Made by a program: the position numbers and the translations under genes. The notes beneath the pieces were generated by a model. That model searched no databases and was not told the origin of the DNA. It saw only the letters and a program-made list of their open reading frames with translations. Shown in pieces: positions 21,481 to 33,698 of a stretch of DNA of 64,000 bases. Source of the DNA: Tetragonia tetragonoides (Eukaryota; Streptophyta; Magnoliopsida; Caryophyllales; Aizoaceae); NCBI GenBank assembly GCA_038025085.1, contig CM076147.1, positions 37,300,766 to 37,364,765 on the forward strand, given 5' to 3'. How positions within the stretch are numbered: position 1 is the first letter of the stretch; the number at the start of each line of letters is the position of its first letter.

Positions 21481-24013
21481 TATTGGTGGCACGAGACTCT
21501 TGATTTCTATTGCTTTATACTACTACGTAATGTAATATACTACTTGTTAGTATGTCACACACACACACACACACTACCCCTTTGTTTTAAAGATTTAATG
21601 TATGATATGAATGGCTTTGTGTGCACCACCACTCAATTGTAAAGGATGGGTATGTATGGGACAGACAGATAATGAAAGGGAAATGTGGGGAAATGAGAGC
21701 CTTTCTAATGGCTAGTAGATGAGGTTTCATAGCTTTACCTCTTGCCACATAACCTCTCTTTCTCTATCCATTTGTAAATCTAATCTACGAGCAATTATTT
21801 TCAATTGCTCATCATACATTTTGTTTATGGTACAAGATTTCTCATGTTAATGGGTGGACTAAGAATTATTGGTCAATTTAATGGGTGGACTAAGAATTTT
21901 TGGTCATGTCATTGTGTGCTTTGTGTTGAAATTTAAAGTTGATGTTGTTATTTTTTGGCTAATTTACATGAAAGCTTAGCTTGTGATATATTTAGCATAC
22001 ATATATTTGGTGCAGAGTTGATGAGATAATGACAACCATTGCTATTTGTGATAAAACTTGTAATAATGTAGGTTAGTTTGAGAATGGTAAAGTTTTTGGA
22101 TTTGTTTCATAATGTGAATGAGTTAACATTTCTTCATATCGTTATATCCCCTTATATAGCAAAACTAAGTAACCCATGCATCAATTAGTACCTAATACTT
22201 CTGAAAATGGAATCACAAATTATTAGCTTTTTTGTTTAATTGTCCATGATTTTGGGATGATTACAAAAAGAATGAAGGGAATAAAAGGATTTCCCCCTAA
22301 GACTTGCAATTTTGAAGTCCCTACTCAACTCTAACTATGTAAATGAACAATATGATGTAAGAAAAAAACTCTTGTTTGGAGTAACTAATTTATATATTCT
22401 CTATTAAGAAAAAAGAAAAAGAAAACAAATTTATAAATTGGTGAACTAAAGGTTATTAGCTTAAACTCTTACGCACATTACACTGGGGAGTAGATTTTCA
22501 CGGAGTTGGAGTTGGAGTTGGAGTCGGGCAATCGAGCTAATGTACCATACGGTCCATACCATAGATTTTAAGTACTGTAATTAATTTAAATGCACACTAA
22601 TATAATATCACGTATACAAAATTTATATAAGATGATCTCATCATGACTCGTGACACATGTGTTACACCACGGGTCTTACGTATATAGACATTGTGATCTG
22701 ATCGATCTCACCACCCAAAAGATAAAGGAATATGAAAACACACAATAATACAAAATCTGGCATGTTATGTCCTTCACATTTCTATTATCTCTGTTATTAT
22801 GTTATCTATAGGTCATATGGAACATCCCATATTCCTATCTCACTGAGAAGATGAGATTTGAGAGGCTTGCACCATATTATCACTGACTAGTGGTTGTGAT
22901 TTGGCTTGGGGAAATACTTGGAGACAGAAAAAGACTAGTGGACTGGCCACCCGTACGGAAGTAAGAAACAAAATGAGCTCCCTTCACATTTTATCGTTAT
23001 AAATGATTGGAAACATAAACAATCGTTAGTGCTTTTATATGTAGGGCTTCAAGAAGTGAATGGCGAGGAACGTTTGGTTATAATAATACGAACTTTCTTT
23101 TTTTTTTTTTTTGGTGAGAATAATAATACTAATTTGTTACAATGAAACTTTCAACATAGATTAAAATTCAGAATGAATAATTAACTTTCCACATGTTCTT
23201 CGAAGGTAAAATTAGAATTGTAATGGAACTTGTTTCTGTTTTTTGAGAGGTATAGGGCATTTAAAAATATGAAATTGTCACTTTTAAGTTCAAGTTTTAT
23301 TCATTTATTAACATGATCATTAGTTAGATGTAATTTGATTTCAGTTGTGAAGCGAATTAAGGTCGTTACACTTTATGTTATTTAAAAGGGAAAAGGAATG
23401 GAAAGAATTGGACAAATTAAAAACATCAAAAATCCAGTACTATGACTTCGAGTCTTCGACTTGATTGGTGCTATGCGCTCTCGCTTGGCTACAAGCTAAT
23501 TTGTATTTGATATATTCTTTTTTAGGAAAAAGAATCATCAAAATTCACATAGGTGTTAAAGTACCACAAAAACTAAAAGTAAAAAGAAGAGGAGGAAGAT
23601 AAAGAAGGAGAAGGACAACAAAGTACAATAAGCCAATGATTTAAACAAAAAGAAGAGAAAGAAACCTGAAGTGGTGCATGTGATATCCAATGATGAGAAG
23701 AAGAGAGAGAATAATTTCCCTAGAGAGATCCATAACTTTGATTCAAAGACCATTTTCAAGAAAAGGTTTTACACTTTATTGGCACTTGCAAGACATCCTA
23801 GAAGAACAATGAGTTAAAATCTTTCAATTATTTTAGCTAGAACTTGAGGTATTTAAGCACACGTATATGTCAAAGTTTAAACAAAGGAAGTTGAATTGAT
23901 AGAATGTGTGCACATTCTCTCGTCATTCTTTCTTTCCTAAAGCTTTGGTTATGTGCTCATCTTTTGTTATCATCTTCTTACAAGTTGCTATGCTATTGAC
24001 ACTATGTTGAACT
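21481..24013. other. Upstream region of carbonic anhydrase and intergenic DNA
   Basis: Contains a (CA)n run near 21557-21575 and a GGAGTT repeat near 22500-22525. A lysine-rich frame near 23640-23815 ends in a basic peptide without a known domain. I could not identify a gene. Light-response elements are expected for carbonic anhydrase promoters but were not mapped. Confidence 0.4.
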
Positions 24014-25376
24014 ATAAATAGCTTTCCGAATTACCAAATTGGTCCTTTAAATGAACAACCTTGGACAATTTGGTCCTATTAAAATCACTTAGGTTAATAT
24101 GATCTTTAAAAATCAACTTTTATGCAGATTCCCCCTCAAAACCGGGTTCAGGAGGAATTTTGATTAAAAACTAATTTTTCAACTATTTTCTTCATTTTTT
24201 CGGTTTTTCCCCTAATTTCCCCACATTTTCTTATTTCCTCTTTAATTCTCTTTTTCCTTTTCTTTATTTATTCTTTTTCCTTTTCCCTTTACCTGTCTCT
24301 TTACCATTTTCCTCACCACGCCCACTGCCCTCCGGCCATAACGCCGTCGCAACAACCACCTTCACCCTCCCACCATTGTTGACCTGCTTCTCTCTCTAAA
24401 ATTTATTCTCTTTCTTTTTCCCTTTGATTTCGAGAGAAACAAATCAGTAGTGCAAAAATTGGTTGAAAATTTTGCGTTCAAAGGTTACAGATTGATTTCG
24501 GGTTTTCGAAGTTGGGTTCGCACGAACTCAAATTTGGGGTTCTAAAGTTCTGGGCGAGATGTCGAGCTTGTGTGGCTGATGTTCATCGTCTTGAAATTCT
24601 TCTGTTCATATCCAGAAGAAATGAAGTGGGTTTGTTTGAAAATTTCCATATGAAGTTGCTATGTTCGAATTTCTAGGCATAATACTGAAAATTTGATAAC
24701 TTGATTAGGTGTATGTTGTTGTTGTTGTTTTTTTTTTGAGGTGGAACTTTTGATTTTTACTGTGTTAATTGAAAAAATAGTTTTTGAGATCCGATTTTTG
24801 AGTAGAGGTATGTTTGAGTTCATTGATGATATGAGTTATCAATTGGAATCATTGCTTGTGAGGATGATTTTCAGGGACTGATAGAGAGTGATCTGACTTT
24901 GGATGAATTGGTTTTGAAAGTTGTAGAGTGCAAAGTAATGACAATTGCAATGGGTGATGAATTTCTTGATTTTGTGGTTGGTGGGAGACTTGGAGTTTGA
25001 TAGTTTAATGACTTAATAATGGTGAATTTCATGGTATCTTGCATGTGGGCGACCATGGCAATCCAGGGATGTGAGAGCTTGGAGAGAGAAAAGAAAGTGG
25101 AAAGAGAAAGGTAGAAAAGGGTAAAAAAGAAATAAGGAAAAGGTAAAATAAGAAATGAAGAACAAATAGAAAAATGTGAGAAAATTATAGAAAAAACGAA
25201 GAAAATTGCCAAAAAAATATTTTTCAGTTAGATTCTCTAAGAACCCGGTTTTTGGGGGGAATCTGCACAAAATTTCATTTTTAATGGCCATATTGACTCA
25301 CTTTATTTTAATAGGACCAAATTGTCTAAGGGTGTTCATTTAAAGGACTAATTTGGTAATTCGGGGATAAATAGCT
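24014..25376. mobile_element. MULE-like element with long terminal inverted repeats and 10-bp TSD
   Basis: The element body is 24024-25366 (1343 bp). The ends are complementary: CCGAATTACCAAATTGGTCC on the left and the complement CCGAATTACCAAATTAGTCC from the right. Similarity continues for roughly 250-300 bp per side, through AAACCGGGTT-like and pyrimidine-rich tracts. Exact flanks ATAAATAGCT at 24014-24023 and 25367-25376 are a 10-bp duplication, in the 9-11-bp range of Mutator superfamily elements. No transposase is encoded. The unique interior (about 24310-25080) is richer in GC near 24310-24370 and could be captured host sequence. It could instead be a foldback element of another type. 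Confidence 0.75.
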
Positions 25377-25526
25377 CCTTAACGATTGTTGAGCTTTGAG
25401 CTTTCTAAAAGAAGGTTATATATGTATTTCACAGTGCGTATTACCTGGACCTGCGTCCAGCCAATTTGGCTGGACTCAGGCCCAGACGAAGTTGTTTCAC
25501 GCGCGCGCGAGAATGCCATTTTCTCT

Positions 25527-26029
25527 GTGACTATTAGGCCTGGCAAAAGCTGACCCGACCCGACCCGACAACTCGACCTGAACCTAATCCAAAAAAACTA
25601 GGTTAGGGTTGAGATTTTCAACTCGTTTATTAAATGGGTTAGGTTAAGGTTGAAATTTTCAACCCGAAAACGACCTGTTTAACATGTTTACTTACATATG
25701 TCAATTTTATTTTTGAAATTCAGTAAATATTTATGAGCCAAATAATTAATAATCACTGAAAAGTATAAATTTTTCTTAATCCAATAGATTGTTTTGTATA
25801 TATCTACTTACTATAGAAATTTGAGGGTATATATCCCTTTTAAATCAAGATTTTACCATTTTTTAGTTATAATAAATTAGTTAAATGGGTTAAACGTGTT
25901 GACCTGATTAACCAGTTTATTAAATGTGTTGGGTTAGAGTTGGAGTTTTCGACCCATTTAAAAAATAGGTCAATTGGGTTGAATCCAAACCCAACCCAAC
26001 CTAATCTGTTTGCGAGGCCTAGTGACCAT
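25527..26029. mobile_element. hAT-type MITE, 487 bp, nested
   Basis: The body is 25535-26021. The termini TAGGCCTGGCAAA and TTTGCGAGGCCTA are inverted with one mismatch. The flanks GTGACTAT and GTGACCAT are an 8-bp duplication with one mismatch. Inside, CCGACCCGACCCGAC and GGGTTAGGTT-type tracts are inverted relative to CCAACCCAACCTAATC at the other end, so the element could fold into a long hairpin. It has no coding capacity. Confidence 0.75.
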
Positions 26030-26221
26030 CAATTTTACTGTTCTTCAATTTTTAGGGGACTACTTATTCAAATATTTGTGGGATCCCACTTCTTTTATTC
26101 CAACTTCAATCCATATCTTTGGTTTTTAAGCCCATTTCAACTTTTTTGTCATTTCTTTCTCTCTTTTTTTTTCTTTTTTTTTTTATTCTAACTTTTTTTT
26201 TTCTTCTACTATGAATTACAG

Positions 26222-27240
26222 TATTAGACTATTCTTAATATATATTAAAATGAACATTACGTTTGTAGCATATGATCTATTAGACTATTCAAAATGAACT
26301 TTACGTTTATAACATATGAACTATTAGACTATTTAAAATAAATATTACGTATATAACATATGAACTATTAGACTATTTGAAATGAACATTACGTTTATAA
26401 CATATGAACTATTAGACTATTTGAAATGAACATTACATTTATAACTTATGAACTATTACACTATTTTGAATTAACATAACGTTTATAGCATATGAACTAT
26501 TAGACTATTTTTTATGAACCTTACGTTTATAACATATGAACTATTAGACTATTTGAAATGAACATTACGTTTATAGCATATGAACTATTAGACTATTTGA
26601 AATGAACATTACATTTATAACTTATGAACTATTACACTATTTTGAATGAACATTACGTTTATATCATATGAACTATTAGACTATTTTTTATGAACTTTAC
26701 GTTTATAACTTATGAACAATTAGACTTTTTAAAATGAACATTACTCATATAGCATATGAACTATTAGACTATTTTAAATGAACATTACGTTTATAGCATA
26801 TGAACTATTAGACTATTTGAAATGAACATTACATTTATAACTTATGAACTATTACACTATTTTGAATGAACATTACGTTTATAGCATATGAACTATTAGA
26901 CTATTTTTTATGAACCTTACATTTATAACTTATGAACAATTAGACTATTTAAAATGAACATTGCGTATATAGCATATGAACTATTAGACTATTTTAAATG
27001 AACATTACGTTTATAGCATATGAACTATTAGACTATTTGAAATAAACATTACATTTATAACTTATAAACTATTACACTATTTTGAAAAAACATTACGTTT
27101 ATAGCATATGAACTATTACTATTTTTTATGAACCTTACGTTTATATCATATGAACTATTAGAATATTTAAAATGAACATTATATTTATAACTTATGAACA
27201 TTATATTTATAATTGACGAACAATTAGATTATGAACCATA
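26222..27240. repeat. 44-bp minisatellite, about 22 copies
   Basis: The AT-rich unit contains ATGAACTATTAGACTATTT and GAACATTACGTTTATA. It alternates between two variants (…TATAGCATATGAAC and …TATAACTTATGAAC), so a higher-order period of about 88-90 bp is visible in places. It degrades at both ends. No spacers are interposed, so it is not a CRISPR-like array. Confidence 0.93.
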
Positions 27241-28003
27241 AGGCTATCTTGTATGAACAATTAGTGTTTTAATTATAAATATTTAGTAAGCTAATTATGA
27301 ATAATTAATACTACAAAAGCAAATGTTAATTAAAAAGAAATTCTGTAGAATTAAAAAGAAACAAATCAAAATTACAAAAAAAAAAAAAGGAAGAAAAGAA
27401 AAAGAAAAAAGAAGTAGTTGAAACATTAACGTATCATCATCATCATCAATTCATCAGCTATGCCCAGTTATGCGAATATGAACAATCACCCATTGTCCAC
27501 TCCATTGTCCCTTCTCCCCACATACACCATGCAGGCACCCATTCTCTCTCCTCCACCACCCAACCACTCGCCTCCCATCCAACCATCGCCCAGCGACCGC
27601 CCCACCACCTGACCACCGCCCAGCCACCGCCCCACCACCCGACCACCCGACCACTCAATTGGTTTGATTTTCTCTCTCTTCAGCAAGACAATGAAACCCT
27701 CTCAAATTGAAACTTGATGAGCACTAAAAATCAAGAAGATTTTATTTATATTAATTTCATGAATTAATTTTTGAGTTTGAGGCCTCAAAAAACCTATTGA
27801 AATTAGTGGAAGTTTGAGAGGAGAGTGAAAGCCATGTTTGATTTGGTATGTGCGCGAGTGCGTCGTGACAGAAGAGGGGAGGTGAGAAGGTGCCGCACAA
27901 ATGACGTGAATATCCCCACGTTTTTAATAATAACGGATCTGTCATCAAAGTCTATCCAAGTTGGATGGACTTAGGTGTCCATATAAAAAAATTTAGTATT
28001 TCA

Positions 28004-29091
28004 TTCTTTCTCTTGTTTTTTTCTTGGGCCCCTAAGGCTAACAATTATTGGGCCTATGCTAGAGATTATATGTGGAGGGAAGGCGAGTTTGTATGGTAAC
28101 AAAGTGGTCGTCTCGTTGAATTTGGCAAGTTGTAAGTCACAAAATGTTGTATTTGTCAATAAAAATAACTCCGCGAGAAGTAGCAAATTATGTTTAGTTG
28201 ACAATATGAAACTGCATGTACATAACAGGAAGCTATCACTTAACTATGGGGGAGTAGAAGTTTTGAGGAAGTTGCACTTTCCTCATATTTTGTTAGCCAA
28301 TATACTAACTTCCTTTCTACTCACATTCCATGAAGTATGTCAACCAAACAACCTCTTTCAATCACTGCCTCCTGTTAGGTCAATCTGAAACAAGGAAAAT
28401 ATTTTAGGGGTGTACAATAAAATTTAGTATAGGACAGCAATTATGATAGCCGAAAATACGAATGGATTATTAGTTCTAGAAAATACAGAAATTCATTTGT
28501 AGGAGCAATACTAGAGGGACAAACTCGAGCTCCTTCTGTAGAAATTACGCCAAACAGCTCCTAGCTGATGAACCTCATCCGAATTTCCCTTCATTTGACA
28601 GAATCGGATGATGTTAAATATAACGTCTCATATATGCCATTTCTCCATTCGAGTCCTAAGCAATGAGATGTTTTATTGCTATATTCATCATCAAATAAAT
28701 CATATAATCTGACAGGACTGACACCGTCTCATACAATGAATTCAGTAGCCAATCCGAGGCCTGAACATAAGATTCTCATATTCTCCATATATATATCCTG
28801 TTACATATACACAGACAACTAGCCTTGCAATAATAATCATACATACAGGGGACCCGATACAAAAATTATACAGGGAAAGTGTGGCTAACAAGTGTACGCA
28901 TAAAAGACTGCTCCAGCAACAGCCAACAGTGCAGTCATGCAAATACTGATTTGCAAATTTTGAGAATGCTTTACGCGCTGCTTTGAAGAGAGGCTTCATA
29001 TTTCGTTCATATGAAGATTGAAGTATAGCTATGAAGGTTCTTTGCAAGGAATATTATGTGGTATGGATGGAGTTGCAATGTACATACAGAA
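28004..29091. other. Intergenic DNA and LSF1 3' untranslated region
   Basis: No gene recognised. An open frame at 28056-28388 has no known domain. The part next to 29091 is presumably the LSF1 3'UTR. Confidence 0.4.
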
Positions 29092-32000
29092 CTATTTTGG
29101 AGCTAATCTGATGGGGCAGATAGAGAAAGCAATGCAGCGGGCAGCTTTTGCCAGCGTGAAGCGCTCATTCTCTGTCAGCTGTCTTTCAATGACCTTCACA
29201 ATATTGGCATCCTGAAGTAGAAAAGAACTACCTTTTCAGTGCAAGATTTTCTTTCCACTAGTAATACTGTATGAGATAAAGAATAGACAAGAACAAGGGT
29301 CATAGCAGGGTTTTTCTTTTCAATTTTGACCACCTCCCACTAATCAATGCTCTCCAACAATGTTGACATTGCATGGAAAACCAAAGTAAAGTAGTTGAAA
29401 GAAAACCACACGAATGGATCAGTAACACTAACAATCACAAAAACAAGGGGACAAGAAGAAGAAGAAGATAAGTTAAAGTTCCAGTCATACTTAAAAGTTC
29501 TCCTCTCTTCTAAGTTCTAACTCGATCTTAGCATCTTCCTTTCTGTTGTCCCTTTTTTATTGCCAGGCTAGATGACCATGACTTCGATCAGAACAGAAAG
29601 ACTACTAATAAAAACGCACCAATAACAAATACCATACATTGAAGTACCTTCTAATATTCAACCAGGGTTTTCCAAAAACAAGAACTGTTCTCCGCCATAA
29701 TATTACGGATAAATTTAAGTTCATTAGCAGTATCCCAATTTGTATAGTTGAAAGGGGCTCTTTTCCTGGAGAGAAGATTATCTTGTACAGACGTACTTTT
29801 TCAGTAAGAACTGCAGGGAGTCATCACCAACGTGACTCTCTTGAAAAAAGTAACATACCTAATGGCTAATGGTATGAAACTGTGTTTGGCACTTTGGCCC
29901 AACTACGAAGTCTCTATATGCAGGCAACTATTTGTGTCATAAGCCAAAACCGTGGAATCGATTTCTCTAGCGCATGAAATCAATATACAATATATTTGCC
30001 AACTGACAACGCATGTAAGTGCGGAGTCTTGCAGATGTAGACAAATTATTCAACATGGATTCTATGCTATTATACTCCCAATTAATATGAACACATGAGA
30101 AACAAGCACTTGCCTTTTGCTGTTGTAGAACTGAAGGCCTCACACTAGCTGTATCACCAATTATAATAATGTTATTAACATTTCCTCTGTCATCGCTTTC
30201 TGTTGGTGAAGTTGTGGAGTGCCTCCACTGTCCATTAACAATGTACTTGTAATAGTACCTGAAGAAAATGAACATTCATAAAAAGCCATATAGACAAAAA
30301 CCATGTTGGAATTGAAGATCCGACGAGTGTTCTATACATAAAGCTCAAGCATATTACGCTTAGCTGTTGCAAGCCAGATGCACTTGAAATATGAGACAGG
30401 TTCCCTGCCAAAAATAAAGCCTTTACATACTTGTGTGAAGTATGATTAATGGTTAATTTCTCAGTAGGATCTTAGCAACAAGACAACAGCAAAGAATACC
30501 CAATCGGTATGACAAAACTACAAGCATTTTAAGCTTCTACCATGTCAAAGTAACTTAACAGATCATACTTGTCGGATTCTGATGATTTGGTCCACAAATT
30601 TACCAAATCCTCGCAAAATCTGACTCAAACAAGTTTAGATGGCTCCTTTCTACTGAAATCCTGATATCATTTTAGGCTAACTGGTAGCTAATCACTTTTA
30701 CCCCCCCCCCCCCCCCCAAACGGGACAAGTCCACTCTCGAAAACCAGTCACTGACATTTCAGACATTACTGATTCAATTCGGACAACATGGTCGTCTTAC
30801 AATTTCATAAGCAGTAATAGCTTCAGGATCCTTCAATATAAGATCCCACGTCTAAAGTAAAGTAAATCTACTGATCATGATCCCTTTGCTCATAATTAAC
30901 TGGATCAGAATCTGCTTGTAAGAATATACTTACTTCCCTTGTGGTAGTCTAACAACAACTTCATATCTTGGTCCCCCTTTGTGGGAAGCCTTTATAGGTT
31001 CTTTCCAATTTCCAGTAAAATCTCCAACCAAACTTACATCTTCACCCTGTGATATATGCAAAAGACCATTGGAGTTAAAAAAGCAAGAGCAACAGAGAAA
31101 AATCACATCTCACATATCCTAAATATGTATCACATAGGAAAAGTTGCTTATTTTAACAGCTGAAAGAGTAACGTTCTTAGATAAAGAGAAAGTATTATTA
31201 ATAGAATAAAGCAGTATTACATTATAAGAGGACAATGTCCTCAAAGGACTCCATTTACAATTCAGCCCAGTGACGCACAAGGCATAACCTGTGTAACAGG
31301 ATACTACGGAAACACCCAGAAACCTTAGCCCACAAAGAAGCTAAGTAGACCACCCTATTCCACAACATGTCAGCTGAAAGAGTAACTACAATTCAACTTT
31401 TGAACTATAAACCAACACCTCATTAACAATCCATTACTTCTCATTGCAACTCTCCTTGCAGGGGTAGGGTCGCACACACTTGACCCACTATACCAATAGC
31501 ATGAGAATTGTTGGGTTGAAGGTTTGAGTTGGTTAGAGTCAGCTTAGTGAACGAAAAGCATCACATGTCTCCCAGAACTTTTGGTTTAGGATAAAATATA
31601 CCAACAAGTAGAAGGGAGGGGGGGGGGGAAGCAGAAACCCCAGCATGTCTCAGAGCCGCAGTTTGAGAATCTTAATTACCTCGTGGCCATTCCAGACAAA
31701 CGTAACAGCATGAGTTGCAGGGCCATCACGTCTTCCATTCTCCACCATGGCAATAAGATCCCATGTTGCCCAAGCTATTGCTGGCCTGCACTTCGATTTT
31801 CATCACGTAAGATGTCAAGTATAGCGACATATGTTATACTAATATACCAATAAAAACATAAAAATTGAGCATGGCTACAGTTATTCTATAGCTACATGTA
31901 CATACAACAAAACAGTCTCTCTTTAAAGCAAAAGGTCATACTTAGAACTGGAGGGAGAAACCAAGGGGGCTGGAATATTATTTCCAAAAATTAGAAAACA

Positions 32001-33645
32001 TATTCAAACTAATAAACTAATAGCTTAAGGGTGAAGTGTGTGTGTCTTGGACCTCATATAAACCGGTTTCAAAATAGTAGCCCAGGTGGAAAACTACTGA
32101 CTCTAAAATTTTGAAGTCTTTCAATCACTGAGAACTGTGAAGTACCTGTTAGGCCTACAAGAATGTAGCCCAGTGACAAAATTATAAGCAGCATTCAGTG
32201 AGGTGTCTGTCATCCAGTGCAGATATGCAATGACACAAGCAGGAGATCGGTCAAAGCCTGTTGTACACGTAACAAAAACACGGTGGTTCTTTTTCAACAA
32301 ACGTAACAAAAGCCCAACACAGAAAGGTAGTTTCTTCCTCATATCGAAGGAGTCCCCCTCCCTGCAAAAAGAAATCAAAAGTGCCTCTTATATATGCATA
32401 GTATAAGCCACATCATTATGCTTCAAATTTACATAACTTCAAAATTATCCTCCCAAGTTCCTCCTGAATTAAGGCACATCTCATTTCCTGGCAGTAAACA
32501 AAAATATAAAAATTTTACCACTCATGGTTCATTGGAGTCATCATCCAAATCGAATTATAATTCTCAACAACCAGACTAGCAGTGGAAAGTCTTCAAACCA
32601 AAAAAAAAAAAAAAAAAAAAAAAGAAAAGAGTTTGTATGGCTAGGACTGTAATTGCTTCCAATTGACGAAACATTATGGCCACCAATAATAAATATTTGG
32701 CTACACAGAGCAAAGAAGAATCTAGTTAAACAGAAAAAAAAAAAAACAAAAAAAAACATGATGCTCCACTAACCTTATTGGGTAACTGATCATTAGAATA
32801 TCAAATCTTTGGCAAAACTGATTAATAGAATTAGAGTTGATTCCCCAGTTCTCTGCTTCAATTGGACTTTGGAAATTCAGTACAGCGGAAACTCCCTATA
32901 CACACAGCTTTGAAGTGAGCAAAACATCAAAATAGTTCAAAGGGGATTGATTCAACATGCTCCCAAGTATTATGTAGCACTTACCACATTGACCAGAGCC
33001 TCCATATCAGCTTCGTTTTGTATGCAAGAACCCACATATATTTGTTCAGTAATCTAATAGAAACACAAAAACTAATGAATAAAAAATTAACTCCCAAAAT
33101 AGATGCACCAAGTAGGATTGAAGTTTGTTCAGATCACGATTATATGCACCACAGCAAAAAAAATTTAAGAAAGCATACGTACACAGAAAATCTAGGAATT
33201 GACTATTGGAAAAGGATTGCACATTGACCCTGCCATGGGAGTTGGGATCCTCTCCATTTGCCAAAACAAAATGGAGGCCTCCATTTCCTAAATGGAGAGT
33301 GAGATCTTCATCTAACCAATTTTTAAATTAAATAAAATCAAAGAGCCATAATTGAGAGAATGAGATCCAACCCTCCATTTAGGAAATGGAGAGGATCTGG
33401 ATGAAAATGAAACGGAAACGGAAATGTAGAAACAGAAAACGAGGAAGTCATTTCTCAAAAAACTAAGAAACCTAGGAACACAAGAAGTCAAAGTTAGTAT
33501 CTCTTTTGGTTATAAACCTAAAACTATATTGACTACCATAAATAATAATGCAAATAAAAGAAAATTAAAAGTTAATTTCGGCAATATTTAAATAAATCAA
33601 TATGTATGTATGTGTGTGTGTGTGTATATACATATATATATATAT

Positions 33646-33698
<53 letters not shown>

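Larger units (their letters stand above)
25424..28003. mobile_element. 2.6-kb non-autonomous element with subterminal inverted repeats and 8-bp TSD
   Basis: GTATTTCA occurs at 25424-25431 and 27996-28003. Nineteen bases inside each border lie inverted, related palindromic blocks: TGGACCTGCGTCCAGCCAAT-type at 25445-25479, and its degenerate complement around 27948-27982 (TCCAAGTTGGATGGACTTAG). The interior has a hAT-type MITE, the 44-bp minisatellite and a C-rich ACC repeat (27540-27650). No transposase is seen. An 8-bp duplication would fit hAT. The outermost bases match poorly, so the borders are provisional. Confidence 0.5.

Noticed and set aside
26222..27240. CRISPR-like array
   Set aside because: The 44-bp units are contiguous with no unique spacers, and this is plant nuclear DNA.
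28056..28388. 110-residue open frame as a gene
   Set aside because: No recognisable family, no splice or promoter support, and composition typical of chance frames.
30697..30718. Poly(C) and poly(G) runs (also near 7413, 31619, 47213 and 50420) as functional G-quadruplexes
   Set aside because: Plain homopolymers in introns, likely slippage or assembly-prone. Nothing ties them to regulation.
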